DNA from: Mixophyes australis
Lineage: Eukaryota; Chordata; Amphibia; Anura; Limnodynastidae
Direction of reading: 5' to 3'
Assembly: GCA_036250195.1 (NCBI GenBank)
Contig: JAVHZZ010000008.1
Location: 13,091,434 to 13,155,433 of the forward strand
DNA: 64,000 bases
Shown here: one piece after another, positions 1 through 9,963 of the stretch
Layout of the letters: each line of letters begins with the position of its first letter
Position numbering within the stretch: position 1 is the first letter of the stretch
The notes under the pieces: generated by a model
The model's database searches: none
Told to the model about the DNA's origin: nothing
Seen by the model: only the letters and a program-made list of their open reading frames with translations
Position numbers and translations under genes: made by a program

Positions 1-36
1 TTATATAGTATTTACTATGTTTCCTGTACCATACAC

Positions 37-296
37 CATACTTGCCTACTTTTGCAGGCAGCTTTCCGTGAGGGGGTCCGTCGAGGGGGGCGTGGCCAAG
101 CGCGGGCACCGTTAGGCTCCGCCGGTGTCAATCTCAGGCAATTTTACCCAATCGCAGCAGGGAGCGGGGCCATGATGACGCGTTTAGCCCCACCCCTGCC
201 ATCTTCAATAACGCCTAAATCTGGATCCGGGATTTTTGCCTGCTCCCTTGGGAGTCCGGGAGAACTCCTAAAAATTCGGGAGAGTAGGCAACTATG
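37..296. mobile_element. hAT-type MITE, family A (copy 1)
   Basis: Non-autonomous element of 260 bp. It begins CATACTTGCC and ends GGCAACTATG, so the ends are imperfect inverted repeats. It is flanked by an exact 8-bp direct repeat CCATACAC (29-36 and 297-304), the hallmark of hAT transposition. The right part has the CTCC/GGGAG-rich palindromic sub-terminal motif shared with the copies near 41.5, 45.6, 50.5 and 61.1 kb. The interior is GC-rich and encodes nothing. Superfamily assignment is inferred from the 8-bp duplication. Confidence 0.8.
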
Positions 297-539
297 CCAT
301 ACACTGAGTTATGAAGGGAGCAGAGAGTAAATTCTTTCAACACACACAAGCAAAGTATTCACTTTTACAGTGCAATAAGTATGTCCTTTTTCACTATATC
401 ACACATGCCAAAAGGACTTGCTCTACGGACTATGCCGTGTATGGTGCACTACAGATATATATTTTTGTCATAGAATGGTGTACTAACGTATACCTCCTTT
501 GCCGGAGCTCTCCACCCTTCTGTCTTTTGCCTTAGCAAA

Positions 540-842
540 GGCTGGCGACACTATCAATAGTTACATTTTCTCCCAGTTGGCCCTACTGTATCTCCCCACA
601 CCACCCTTTAGAATGTAAGCTCTCGTGAGCAGGGTCCTCTCTACCTATTGCCCCACGTCTGTCTACTGTCCGACTCCCTCGTACGTCCTGTCACGTCTTT
701 TGCTGCACTCTTTTGTGAGTCCCCATAGCATTACTCACACTGAGCTACTTATGTGTATTTCCGCTCCTATTTGTCACTTGATTCTGTATCCGGCGCTGCG
801 GAATCTGTGGCGCCTTAGAAATAAATAAATAATAATAATAGT
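540..842 (+). mobile_element. L2-type retroelement 3' tail (copy 1)
   Basis: Decayed 3' end of a retroelement. It has the phrase 'TGTAAGCTCTCGTGAGCAGGG' in shortened form near 615, then a GGCGCTGCGGAATCTGTGGC-like block near 790 and a terminal AAATAAATAATAATAATA tail. The same order is seen at 54.6-54.74 kb, where it follows an L2-like ORF. It is 5' truncated with no coding content. Whether it came from a LINE or a SINE that borrowed the tail cannot be told. Confidence 0.5.
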
Positions 843-2294
843 TATACAACAGCTGAAGGCCAAGAGGTTGCCTAAGGCCATCCATCTTTCAATGGCATGT
901 GTGTGTAAGCTACTAGCCCACTTTAACGCCTTTCACAACACTTAAAAACTATTGGCGTAAAAAATGTATTTTTTATTAATCTACATATGAACCATCTGAT
1001 GAGTTTGGTACTTTTAGTACTTGGTATATCAGCAATTTTCATGTCCGCGGTGAGTCTCCATAAAAATGTTGAAGACTTAATAACATTTTAATAAATCTAC
1101 CTGTAGCATGGATAAATTTTATAAGCAAACACGACTTCCACATTGACAAAACTCCTGCCTTAAAAGTACAAGTCCGCACAAAGAGACACAAATACTTTTT
1201 TTTTCTGTCTTTGCAAATGAGTTGTAATAGTTATAAAATCTTTGGAACAGATGCGCGAATGATGAGATATATAAAATCTCAGAGTAGACCCTTAAAGAAT
1301 TATTACCTCTAACAAAAACCTGTGATGAACCCCCAAAACCAACTTAACACGCAACAATAAAGTGTGTGGATGTGTATATCAAATTATATTGATGCTGCTG
1401 ATGAGAAGAGGAGCCGTTAACTGCAGAACGATTGTCTGGAAGGAGGGTACGTTGGCTTGCAGTCTGTTTTATAATTCAAGATAATATCATGGCCTAAAAG
1501 AAGGCTCAGGAGGTAATCTGCTAACTGCAAAGTTTTCCTATAATGCAGTACACTTCAACTAGATTTTATTTAAAGGAATATTAATAGAGAGGGAAGTAGG
1601 GGGGAAAGGTTGGAGATTTGCAGGGGTCCAAAGCGTTGTACTCTGTGCAAATTGCGTTAGTTCCACCGACTCATGTCAGGGCAAGCGCAGTTACTACAAA
1701 ACAGAGTAGGGGTCGGGGAGAATGGATTGCGTTGCTGGATACCCCCTCCGAATTTCGCTATGGGACATAGCGACATAGTGTTCTGTGCCTGACATCCAAA
1801 TTTAAAAAACAAACCGGCTTGTATGAAAGAGCGAGGACTCTGCAACCAGCCTCTTTTATCATCCTTTATCAGGAAATAGTTGATAAGGTTAATGACACAT
1901 GGGTTATTTGCGTGCACACATATTTTAGGCTTCGAAACTCAGGGCCTGTTTTGAGCGTATCATATGTAAAATCCGCCTGCGCATGCGCAGAAATGGAACA
2001 TACACCCGTCAACGAAGCCAACTACGTACGCGGATGCAATGGACACTTACTACAGTCTACGATTTCGAGGAAGGGAATGCGGTGGGGAAGGGGCGTTTGG
2101 CCATAGTTAATTTACAATGAGGGTGTGCTCTGACCGTCTCACAGTTGCTTGATTTTCTGCTGTATCTCTTGATCCAGCTACAGGGCTAGTCTAAGTCCTG
2201 AGTCCTAGTAATGCCAGTATTGTATGCATGCTATAACTTGTGTCTCCAATCAGGAGCAAGTGTAAAAATTGCTTAATATATATTGTTCAGTGTG
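843..2294. other. no recognisable feature
   Basis: AT-rich unique-looking sequence with only short chance ORFs. The part from about 1650 to 2110 is less AT-rich and may be an old element, but I could find no termini or target duplication for it. Confidence 0.5.
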
Positions 2295-2495
2295 TTCTTT
2301 TGAGATGTTATATTCCACATAAGTATTCTACGCATCCTGCAGCGTCTGGTCTAGTAAAACTACACCCGTAGTCAACACCACACATGTCTTTTGATCCATT
2401 CCTTGTTGACTTCTGGAGTACACAGAGCCCATTTACGTACGGTTTATAACAAACGCACAATGCGCTCAGTATGTGCGTCTTAATGACTCAGGCAC
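2295..2495. repeat. dispersed repeat D, copy 1
   Basis: Shares a long diverged alignment with 42540-42735: common order of 'CCTGCAG', 'GTCCTAGTA'-like, 'CTACACCC', 'TTGTTGA', 'CGATTTACGT'-like and 'CAGTATGCGTC'-like blocks. It ends in TTAATGACTCAGGC, which resembles a Harbinger-like terminus. Family unknown; probably an old MITE with only one end recognisable. Confidence 0.5.
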
Positions 2496-2498
2496 TTA

Positions 2499-2819
2499 GG
2501 GCCTGAGTCATTAAGGAGAGCAAAGCATTAAAAAGGAGAAACTTTGCCCCTGGTCAAAACCATGTTGCATTGGTGGGGGGGGGGGGGGTAAATTTAAAAC
2601 GTGGGGACAGATTTATAGTTGGGATAGGACATGTCCTAGATCAACTTTAAATTTCAGTGTGAAAATAAAGCTATCAAGTATTTGCATGCTAAATGAAAAA
2701 ACAGTATTGTCCTTATGTGTAAAATAATAAACTAATTTGCACCCCTTGCATGGTAACATGGTTTGTCCCAGAGAACATTACTCCTTTTTTTGCCTTATTT
2801 TCCTTAATGACTCAGGCCC
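2499..2819. mobile_element. Harbinger-like MITE, family H (copy 1)
   Basis: Starts GGGCCTGAGTCATTAAGG and ends with its near-perfect reverse complement. Flanked by the 3-bp duplication TTA (2496-2498, 2820-2822). The left half holds a run of 14 G (2575-2588). The interior is not palindromic, unlike the copies at 12.3, 25.1 and 40.0 kb. No coding capacity. PIF/Harbinger is inferred from the 3-bp duplication and GGGCC terminus. Confidence 0.75.
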
Positions 2820-2822
2820 TTA

Positions 2823-3786
2823 GTGTTTATTCACTCTATCTCCCTTCACATAAGAGCCAGTGTAAGTGCCAGCTTCCTTCCACAAGAGCACAATATGCTC
2901 TACAAATGCCACATGTGTTTAGCGAGCCTTTAAAATAATTGACATTTAGTAGAATTGATAAAAGTAACAGTTCCCAGGTTTATTAAATTCCATATTCAGG
3001 CAACTTCACGAATAATAGATGATTCTTAATTGCGATGCTTTAAAACATGTCTTTAAAAGTTGCTGTGGACAAAAATTGACCTGAATAAAAGTTCCCCATC
3101 CCACCTTCGTACAGCTCTTATCTGAAGTCGAGAGCTGACTTGCACTGTGAATGAGCCATGGCTGTCTGTTCAAACTGATCTACAATAGAGCTCTCTTGAA
3201 GCTCCATGGGTGGCTTGCTGGGAAAAATGGGCAGCATTTGGCACAGTCCAGCACTGGGCTTCAATAAACAGAGATCTGCTCTTTTACTAAGAACTGTTTT
3301 TCACAAATGCACCTTCTAGATACATAGGTGAGCGCCCACTTTCTGCAAATAGTAAGTGTCCCCCATGTTCAACATTTTGCTGGATTGCAGTCTGTGATGG
3401 AAACGCACATACTGGCAGAAATTACTATCACTTTTGGATCATCACTTTCATTAATTAGAACTTTTCTCCTACAATAAAACTCGTTGAACCTTCCTGTATG
3501 CCTAAAATAGGTCATGTGACTAAGGGGCCATTAGGGTTTTCTTTAAATTATAGTTCAATTTTGATTTTTTTAAAGTGTTTTGTTCCAACTGTATATTTGC
3601 CATTGTAAATGAGTCTTTAGCATATAAACGTATCTGGTTGGTGCAAAACGTGACCTATTGATATGATTGCCAACAATAACAAAAATCTAAACTAAAAACC
3701 AAGAAGACAGCAAAATTGGGAACACACTGCTCACTCTCCAGCACTGGAAGTACTATTTCATTTTTTAAAACTAAGAGCCCCCTTGC
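2823..3786. other. no recognisable feature
   Basis: AT-rich sequence between two mobile elements. I see no ORF with family motifs, no RNA gene and no tandem repeat. Confidence 0.5.
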
Positions 3787-3794
3787 CTCCAGCC

Positions 3795-3863
3795 CAAGGC
3801 CACCTTAACAACATTACGGGCCCCCGGGCAAAGCAGTGCATCGGGGCCCCTATATATATATTT

Positions 3864-3920
<57 letters not shown>

Positions 3921-4098
3921 GCCCCGATGCACTGCTTTTTTTAAATGTACTCGCTCAGTGACCCTTGAAGTTTCTCTTTTGCAGGATATTTTTTTTGCAG
4001 GATTATTTATTCTTATTAAGAGCCTTGCCTATGGGGCCCCCTTGCCCATGGGGCCCCCGGGCACCTGCCCATCGTGCCCAATGGAAAAGATGGCCCTG
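3795..4098. mobile_element. hAT-type MITE carrying an (AT)n array
   Basis: Begins CAAGGCCACC and ends GATGGCCCTG, an imperfect inverted pair of the common hAT CAGGGCC type. Flanking octamers CTCCAGCC (3787-3794) and CCCCAGCC (4099-4106) match at 7 of 8. An (AT)n run at about 3851-3918 is bracketed by inverted copies of GCAGTGCATCGGGGCCC, so the array lies in the loop of a hairpin. No transposase. Confidence 0.7.
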
Positions 4099-4106
4099 CC
4101 CCAGCC

Positions 4107-4961
4107 TACATTCGGATGGGATGTCCAACGTTACCCATCAGAAGGAGGGAATGTTCCTCTACTGCAGTCACTGTAATCTTCATTTACCAGGCATTGCACT
4201 TAACTGTTTAAATACATTAGGTACGGGACATCATAAAATTGCATTTGCACTGCACTAATTTGTGCAAAAAACAAACAAACATATAATCATCAGAATTCTG
4301 TGCCTCTAAAAGTACACTAAATTATATTTCTTTCTTTGCAAAGATCCAGGGTGATTATCAAATTTCTAACCTGGAGTTACGGATTTGCAGGATAGTAAAG
4401 CCTTTAATATATAGGATAAACTTAAACTGTGTTCCTGTCATTATTTAAAGATATTCTAACCACCCACAAAGTGAATTATAGTTAACAGACAAAGGCAATA
4501 ACACAAGCAAATTTGAAATTAAATAGAAACATAGTTTCATAATTAGCATAATGAAATACTTCAATCTAGATCAACATCTGGAGATTAACACACAAGTAAA
4601 GAAGATGATGATTTTCATCCTGCAAGATTGCATAGGCAAAACCCAATAACATGCTAATTTAACAATATAAGTATTACAATGTCATTAGTATAAGATCTCA
4701 TAAATGCTACAAGCAAATGTGTGCATTTAACATGCACAGTACGTGTATTTGTGAAAGTATTTTTTTCTCTTGCGGGAACTGAATATTTTAAAATATTATA
4801 TTTGTATTATTCTGAACCGCAATCTTTTGTTCTGTTAACTCTTGTACTAATTTAACAGTAATTTGATCCAACTACCTCTTAACAGATATCGAAAATAATA
4901 GGTGGTAGGTGGGGCACATCATTCTAAATAGATAACTATAGGCAAAAATGTTTATTTTATA
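4107..4961. other. no recognisable feature
   Basis: Very AT-rich sequence without a supported gene or repeat. A short (ATT)n run near 4965-4980 marks the start of the next retroelement tail. Confidence 0.5.
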
Positions 4962-5465
4962 TATATTATTATTATTATTAATATTTATTTATAAGGCGCC
5001 ACAAGGCATCCGCAGCGCCGTACAGAGACAAACAAAATCACAATACAATGGGAGACAGTACAGTAAACACAGCAACTCAGTAAGCTCAATGCACAGCTAG
5101 AGAGGGCGGGGAAGGGGGAGGGAGGATCCGCAAACGACGGGGCCCAAGAAGGAGGGCGCGGAAGACAGGGAGACCCCCAAGGGGGAGGAGGGAGCGAGAG
5201 AGGACGTGGGGTGGAGGAGCCTCGAGGAGGAGGGCTAAGTAGCTGGAGAGCAGAGTTAGAAGTGGTGGAAACAGGAGGAGAGATGGCCCTGCTCAGAGGA
5301 GCGTACAATCTAAGGGGAGGGGTGGACAGACAGAGAGACGCAGGGGAGAGAGGGAGAGTAGGGGGACGGAGGCAGAAGATAAGGTAGGAAGTTAAGTGGG
5401 AGACAGAAAGGCTTTAAGAAAAAGGTGGGTTTTTAGGGCCCGTTTCAAACTGGACAGATTAGGAA
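4962..5465 (-). mobile_element. retroelement 3' region (L2/SINE-type tail)
   Basis: On the minus strand the 3' end reads GGCGCCTTATAAATAAATAT followed by (AAT)n, the same tail logic as at 7.9, 23.1, 51.6, 54.7 and 60.9 kb. The body (5050-5450) is purine-rich and includes phrases typical of this repeat, such as 'GGTGGGTTTTTAGGG' read on the plus strand near 5426. The 107-residue minus-strand ORF here is low-complexity Pro/Ser and not a gene. Confidence 0.55.
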
Positions 5466-5882
5466 TAAAGAAGCTTAACTGCTAAATGTAGGATTTACTC
5501 TGACATATCGCTGCAGCCTTATTCAAAACTAAAGTGTGATGGGATATTTCCTCCTGGCCCTATCACAAACAGTAATAATTATATCCTGCAGCAATTAGAG
5601 AGTGGACAATTGGTGCTTATATAGGACAAAAAGCTCAAATGGCAAACCATGGCATAACAGTTATTCTCTTCGCTATCTTTGAGTCATCCTTGACCCACCC
5701 AAGCAATACACATATTTATAGATGCCACACAATGAAATGATCAACTTACTTCCCTGGCGTGTACTGCAACAGTCGGGATCCTTCTGCAATATAAAAGCTT
5801 TTTGAAACTAGCACCAGGGTTGTTGATACCCTTTCTTGTTTTCTAAATATAATACTATGATAATACAATGTGTACTCCAAAA
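5466..5882. other. no recognisable feature
   Basis: Plain AT-rich spacer ahead of the Tc1 element. Confidence 0.5.
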
Positions 5883-5884
5883 TA

Positions 5885-7105
5885 CACTATATGGACAAAA
5901 GTATTCGTACGCTTTAGCATTACACCAACAGGGACTGTAATGACATTGTATTCAAATATATATATACTTTAAAATGGAGTTGGTCCCCCTTTTGCAGCGC
6001 TAACAGCTTCCACTCTTCTTAGAAGGGTCATTAACCAGATGTTGGAGTGTTTCTGTGGGAATTTGTGCCCATTCATTCTGTAGAGCATTTATGAGGTCAG
6101 GCACTGATGTTGGACAAGAAGGTCTGGCTCGCAATCTCCGTTCCAGTTCATCCCAAAGGTGTTCTATGGGGTTGAGGTCAGGGCTCTGTGCGGGCCAGTC
6201 AGGTTCTTCCACACCGATCTCTTCAAACCATGTCTTTGTAGTCCTTGCTTTGTGCACCGGGGCACAGTCATGTTGAAATAGAAAAGGGCCTTCCCCAAAC
6301 TGTTGTCACACAGTTGGAAGCATAGCATTGTGCAAAATGACTTGGTATGGTGAACCATTAAGCTTGCCCTTTGCTGGGCAACCCCATACCGTTATCCCTC
6401 CTCCACCAAACTTCACAGTTGGCATAATGCAGTCAGGCAGGTAACCTTCTCCAGGTATCCGCCAAACCCAGACTCGCCCATCTGATTTCCAAACAGAGAT
6501 GCGTGATTCGTCACTCCACAGAACAGGTTTCTACTACTTCACAGTCCAGTGTCGGTGTGCTTTACACCACTCTATCCGGCACTTTCCATTGATCTTAGTG
6601 ATGTGAGACTTGCATGCATCTGCTCAGCCATAGAAACCCATTCTATTAAGCTCCCACCACACAGTTTTTGTGCTTACATTAATGCCAGTTGGAGTTCAGA
6701 ACTCTTCAGCTATGGAATCAGCAGAGCATTGGTGACTTTTACGCACCATGCGCCTTAGCAGTCGTTGACCACGCTCTGTGATTTTATGTGGTCTTCCGCT
6801 TCGTGGTTTAGTTGCTGTTGTTCCTAAATGCTTCCACTTTCTAATAATATCACTTACAGATGACCGTGGAATATCCTTCAGGAATAAATTTGACGAACCG
6901 TCTTATTGCAAAGGTGACATCCTATCACAGTACCCGCTTGTAGTCTCTGAGCTCTTCAGAACGTCCCATTTTGTATCACAAATATTTTCAAATGGAGACT
7001 GAATGGCTAGGTGCTAGATTTTATACACCTCTGACAACGGGTCTGATAGAAACATTTCAGTTCAATAATTAACAGGTGTAGCCAAATACTTTTTACCATA
7101 TAGTG
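5885..7105 (-). mobile_element. Tc1/mariner element, complete but dead
   Basis: A 1221-bp element with terminal inverted repeats (CACTATATGGACAAAAGTAT at the left, reverse complement of CACTATATGGTAAAAAGTAT at the right), flanked by TA on both sides (5883-5884, 7106-7107), the Tc1/mariner target duplication. The single transposase gene lies on the minus strand and is broken. Both ends survive, so it could only have been mobilised in trans. Confidence 0.92.
6001..6969 (-). pseudogene. Tc1-type transposase pseudogene
   Basis: Remains of a cut-and-paste transposase, which in the family binds the terminal repeats and cuts DNA with a DDE/D catalytic triad. The start is taken at the ATG read from 6969, giving MGRSEELRDYK and then an early stop. 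Further down, in shifting frames, a helix-turn-helix half is visible (IRKWKHLGTTATKPRSGRPH, about 6770-6850). The catalytic end gives DWPAQSPDLNPIEHLWDELE (about 6115-6190), which carries the second Asp and the final Glu of the D34E signature. At least four stops and several frame changes separate the pieces, so no product is possible. It fills nearly all of the element between the inverted repeats. Confidence 0.9.
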
Positions 7106-7377
7106 TAGGTTCATATTTATCTGTAAACAGGTAGATGGAAAATGATTATATTCTGCAGATCTCTAGAGAGGTTAGTAAACTAGTAAATTATCAGTACAAA
7201 AAAAAGAAAAGTGTTTTTTTTTCCCCCAGACAATCTACGGCATTCCGGATTTTACAAGCTTATAGTTTAATATTGTGCTTAGACTCTTGGGGCTAAGGAA
7301 AAGGGAGGAAATATTATTGGAAATGGAGATATAAAAGGGAAAAAATCAGAAAAGGGGATGGAAGGTAAACCCAAGTA

Positions 7378-7920
7378 AGAGAGAGAGAGGAAGAGAGGCA
7401 GAAAGAGAGAGAGAGACAGAGGAAGGGAGAGAGTTGGGGATAGAAAGGGAGAGAAAGTGAGAGAGAGAGAGAGAAATAGAGAGAGGAGGAGAGGCAGAGA
7501 GAGAGAGACAGAGGTAGGGAGAGATAAAAACAGAGAGAGTGAGAAAAAGAGAGAGAGAGAAAGAGGAGTAGAGGCAGAAAGAGAGAGACAGAGGTAGGGA
7601 GAGAGTTGGGGATAGAAAAGGAGAGAAAGTGAGAGAAAGAGGAGGAGAGGCAGAGAGTGAGACAGAAGTAGGGAGAGAGGGAGAGATAAAAATGGAGAGA
7701 GAAAGAGGAGGAGATGCAGAGAGAGGGAGAGACAGAGGTAGGAAGAGAGTGGAGGATAGAAAGGGAGAGAAAGTGAGACAGAGAGATAGAGAGAGGAGGA
7801 GAGGCAGAGAGAGAGAGAGACAGAGGTAGGGAGAGAGGGAGAGATAAAAGCGGAGAGAGTAAGAAAGAGACAGAGAAAAAAGGATATAAAGGGAGAGAAA
7901 GTGAGACAGAGGTAGTGAGA
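7378..7920. repeat. polypurine GA/GGA tract, left part
   Basis: Nearly pure purine on the plus strand: degenerate (GA)n with AGGAGAGGCAGAGAGAG and GACAGAGGTAGGGAGAGA sub-repeats. The long Ser/Leu/Pro ORFs seen on the minus strand are shadows of this composition. Continuous in composition with 8272-8640, from which it is separated by a SINE insertion. Confidence 0.9.
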
Positions 7921-8251
7921 GATGATGATGATCATCATTTATTTATATAGCGCCACTGATTCCACAGCGCTGTACAGGGAAATCATTCACATCAGTCCCT
8001 GCCCCATTGGAGCTTACAGTCTAAATTCCCTAATACACACACACACACAGACAGACTAGGGTCAATTTTGATAGCAACCAATTAACCTACTAATAAGTTT
8101 TTGGAGTGTGGGAGGAAACCGGAGCACCCAGAGGAAACCCACGCAAACACGGGGAGAACAGACAAACTCCACACAGATAAGGCCATGGTCGGGAATTGAA
8201 CTCATGACCACAGTGCTGTGAGTTAGAAGTGCTAACCACTAAGCCACCGTG
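7921..8251 (-). mobile_element. tRNA-derived SINE with L2-type tail
   Basis: Read on the minus strand, the 5' end is a tRNA-like head. It has a box A (TGGCTTAGTGGTTAGCA, 8230-8246) and a box B (GGTCATGAGTTCAATTCC, 8192-8209), the internal RNA polymerase III promoter. A long body follows, including a CCGGTTTCCTCCCACACTCC segment. The 3' end is GGCGCTATATAAATAAATG plus GAT repeats. The tail matches the L2-type LINE end near 54.7 kb, so L2 machinery probably mobilised it. It is inserted in the GA tract. Possibly still close to full length at about 330 bp. Confidence 0.75.
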
Positions 8252-8276
8252 CTTAGTGCTCAGTGATTAAGCACGG
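8247..8276. repeat. inverted repeat at the SINE 5' junction
   Basis: Perfect 9-bp arms CCGTGCTTA and TAAGCACGG separated by 12 bases. The left arm is the first bases of the SINE, the right arm is an inverted copy placed just outside it. Confidence 0.8.
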
Positions 8277-8640
8277 AGAGAGTAAGAAAGACAGATAGAG
8301 AGAGAGAAAGAGGAGGAGAGGCAGAAAGAGAGAGAGAGAGAGAGAGGTAGGGAGAAAGTGGGAGATAGAAAGGGAGAGAAAGTGTGTGAGAGAGAGAGAG
8401 GTGTAGAAGGTGAAGAAGATAACAGGAAGGGAGAGGGAGGAAGAGACACTGAGACAGAAAGGGATAGAGACAGAAAAGGAGAGGGAGTGATGGAGAGATA
8501 GAAGTGACTGAGACAGAAGAAAAGTAGAGATGAGAGAGAGAGAGGGGTGAGGAGATAACAGAAAGAGAGAGAGAGAAAGAGGGAGAGATAGAAGTGACTT
8601 AGTAGCAGAACAAAAGTAGGAAAGAAATGCAGAGAGGGAT
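8277..8640. repeat. polypurine GA tract, right part
   Basis: Continuation of the GA/GGA tract on the other side of the SINE. More degenerate, with GTGACTGAGACAGAAGA-like interruptions. Confidence 0.85.
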
Positions 8641-9305
8641 AGAAGATAGCAGTAATCGGGAGTATATAAATCTTCCATTAAGGGTGCATATAGAATTCAC
8701 CCATCATTAAAAAAAAAGAAATACTTATCAGTCGTTTTAATGCAAAGATCTCATTAGCATTCCGAGGACACGTCTCACTGGGTGCTAAGGTTTCCCAAAG
8801 AAACATCTGCTGAACCAAGACAGAAAATGCTAAATAAAATTGAGACCATTACGGTCTATTTTTCATCCAGCTGAACCTACTGTAAGAAGAGTGCCATTAA
8901 AGTTGGCAGTTCTGAAACGTCTAATCCACCAGCTATATCATTAACACAAGTATTTCTCTATTGATGAATTTCAATTATTATGCAGAAAAACAGAGGCAAT
9001 GCATTGGCGGTTTTTATCTCATGGAGAACTATTCCAATTTTCCATCAAGATTTTGCTGTGAAAGTAAAAATTATATATATCATACTGTTGAAATTTTCCC
9101 TCTCTGTAAGCAGATTTCAACCGCATCAATTTTAATGAGGCTTAAAGTTTGTGGTATTTTTGTCTCAAAAAACACAAAGTACATACAATGTTAATAGTTT
9201 TCCTTTACACTAATATGTGATGGTGGCAGTCCGAAGATATCGCTTTATTTCCATACAACTGGCTACAAATGGCTACTATAGAAGCATAATCTCACATCAC
9301 AAGTC
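8641..9305. other. no recognisable feature
   Basis: AT-rich, only short chance ORFs, no repeat boundaries seen. Confidence 0.5.
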
Positions 9306-9308
9306 CTG

Positions 9309-9483
9309 GGGGTAAATGTATGAAGCTACGGGTTTGCAAAAGTGGAGATGTTGCCTACATCAACCAATCAGATTCTAGCTGTCATTTATTTAGTACATTC
9401 TAGGAAATGACAGCTAGAATCTGATTGGTTGCTATAGACAACATCTACACTTTTTCAAACCCGCATCTTGATAAATTTACCCC
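9309..9483. mobile_element. palindromic MITE, family M (copy 1)
   Basis: Starts GGGGTAAATGTATGAAGC and ends TTGATAAATTTACCCC. The two halves are inverted copies, including CAACCAATCAGATTCTAGCT and its reverse complement. Flanked by CTG on both sides (9306-9308, 9484-9486). The whole element can fold into one hairpin. A 3-bp duplication suggests a Harbinger-like origin. Confidence 0.75.
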
Positions 9484-9643
9484 CTGGACCTTTTCTCCAT
9501 CAGTGCTAATCCATAACTGTCAGGGGTGTGTTCTTCAAAGGACTTTAGTTTGGCTCTTTGCCTTCTTGATAACTCTTAACTTTCTAGAAAATTATCAACA
9601 TATTACCCACCCCCTTAAAACATTGTACAATTCTGCATTTTAT

Positions 9644-9960
9644 GGACCTGATTCATTAAGGAAAGTAAAGCAAAATAATGAGTAACTTTGCACCTGGGCA
9701 AAACCATGTTGCATTGGAGGGGGAGGTAAATTTAAAATGTGTGGACAGATTTATAGTTGGGGAAGGGCATGTCCTACATCAACTTTAAATTTCAGTGTAA
9801 AAATAAAGCTATCAAATATTTGTGTGCTACATGAAACAACAACCAGTATTTAACTCATGTGCAAAACAATAAACTAATTTGCACCCCTTGCATTGTGACA
9901 TGGTTTTGTCCAGGTGAAAACTTTCTTTTTCTGACTTATTGTCCTTAATGAATCAGGCCC
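9644..9960. mobile_element. Harbinger-like MITE, family H (copy 2)
   Basis: GGACCTGATTCATTAAGG at the left and CCTTAATGAATCAGGCCC at the right. 3-bp duplication TAT (9641-9643, 9961-9963). Belongs to the non-palindromic subfamily with copies 1 and 4: the left half contains GTGTGGACAGATTTATAG, absent from the palindromic copies. Confidence 0.78.
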
Positions 9961-9963
9961 TAT

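Noticed and set aside
4985..5308. 107-codon minus-strand Pro/Ser-rich ORF
   Set aside because: Lies in a purine-rich retroelement tail; low-complexity artefact.
7279..7938. 219-codon minus-strand ORF rich in Ser and Leu, and similar ORFs at 8253-8678
   Set aside because: Translation of a polypyrimidine strand. Composition explains it fully.
8192..8246. Possible tRNA gene on the minus strand
   Set aside because: Boxes A and B are present, but they form the head of a SINE, with no acceptor stem closure.
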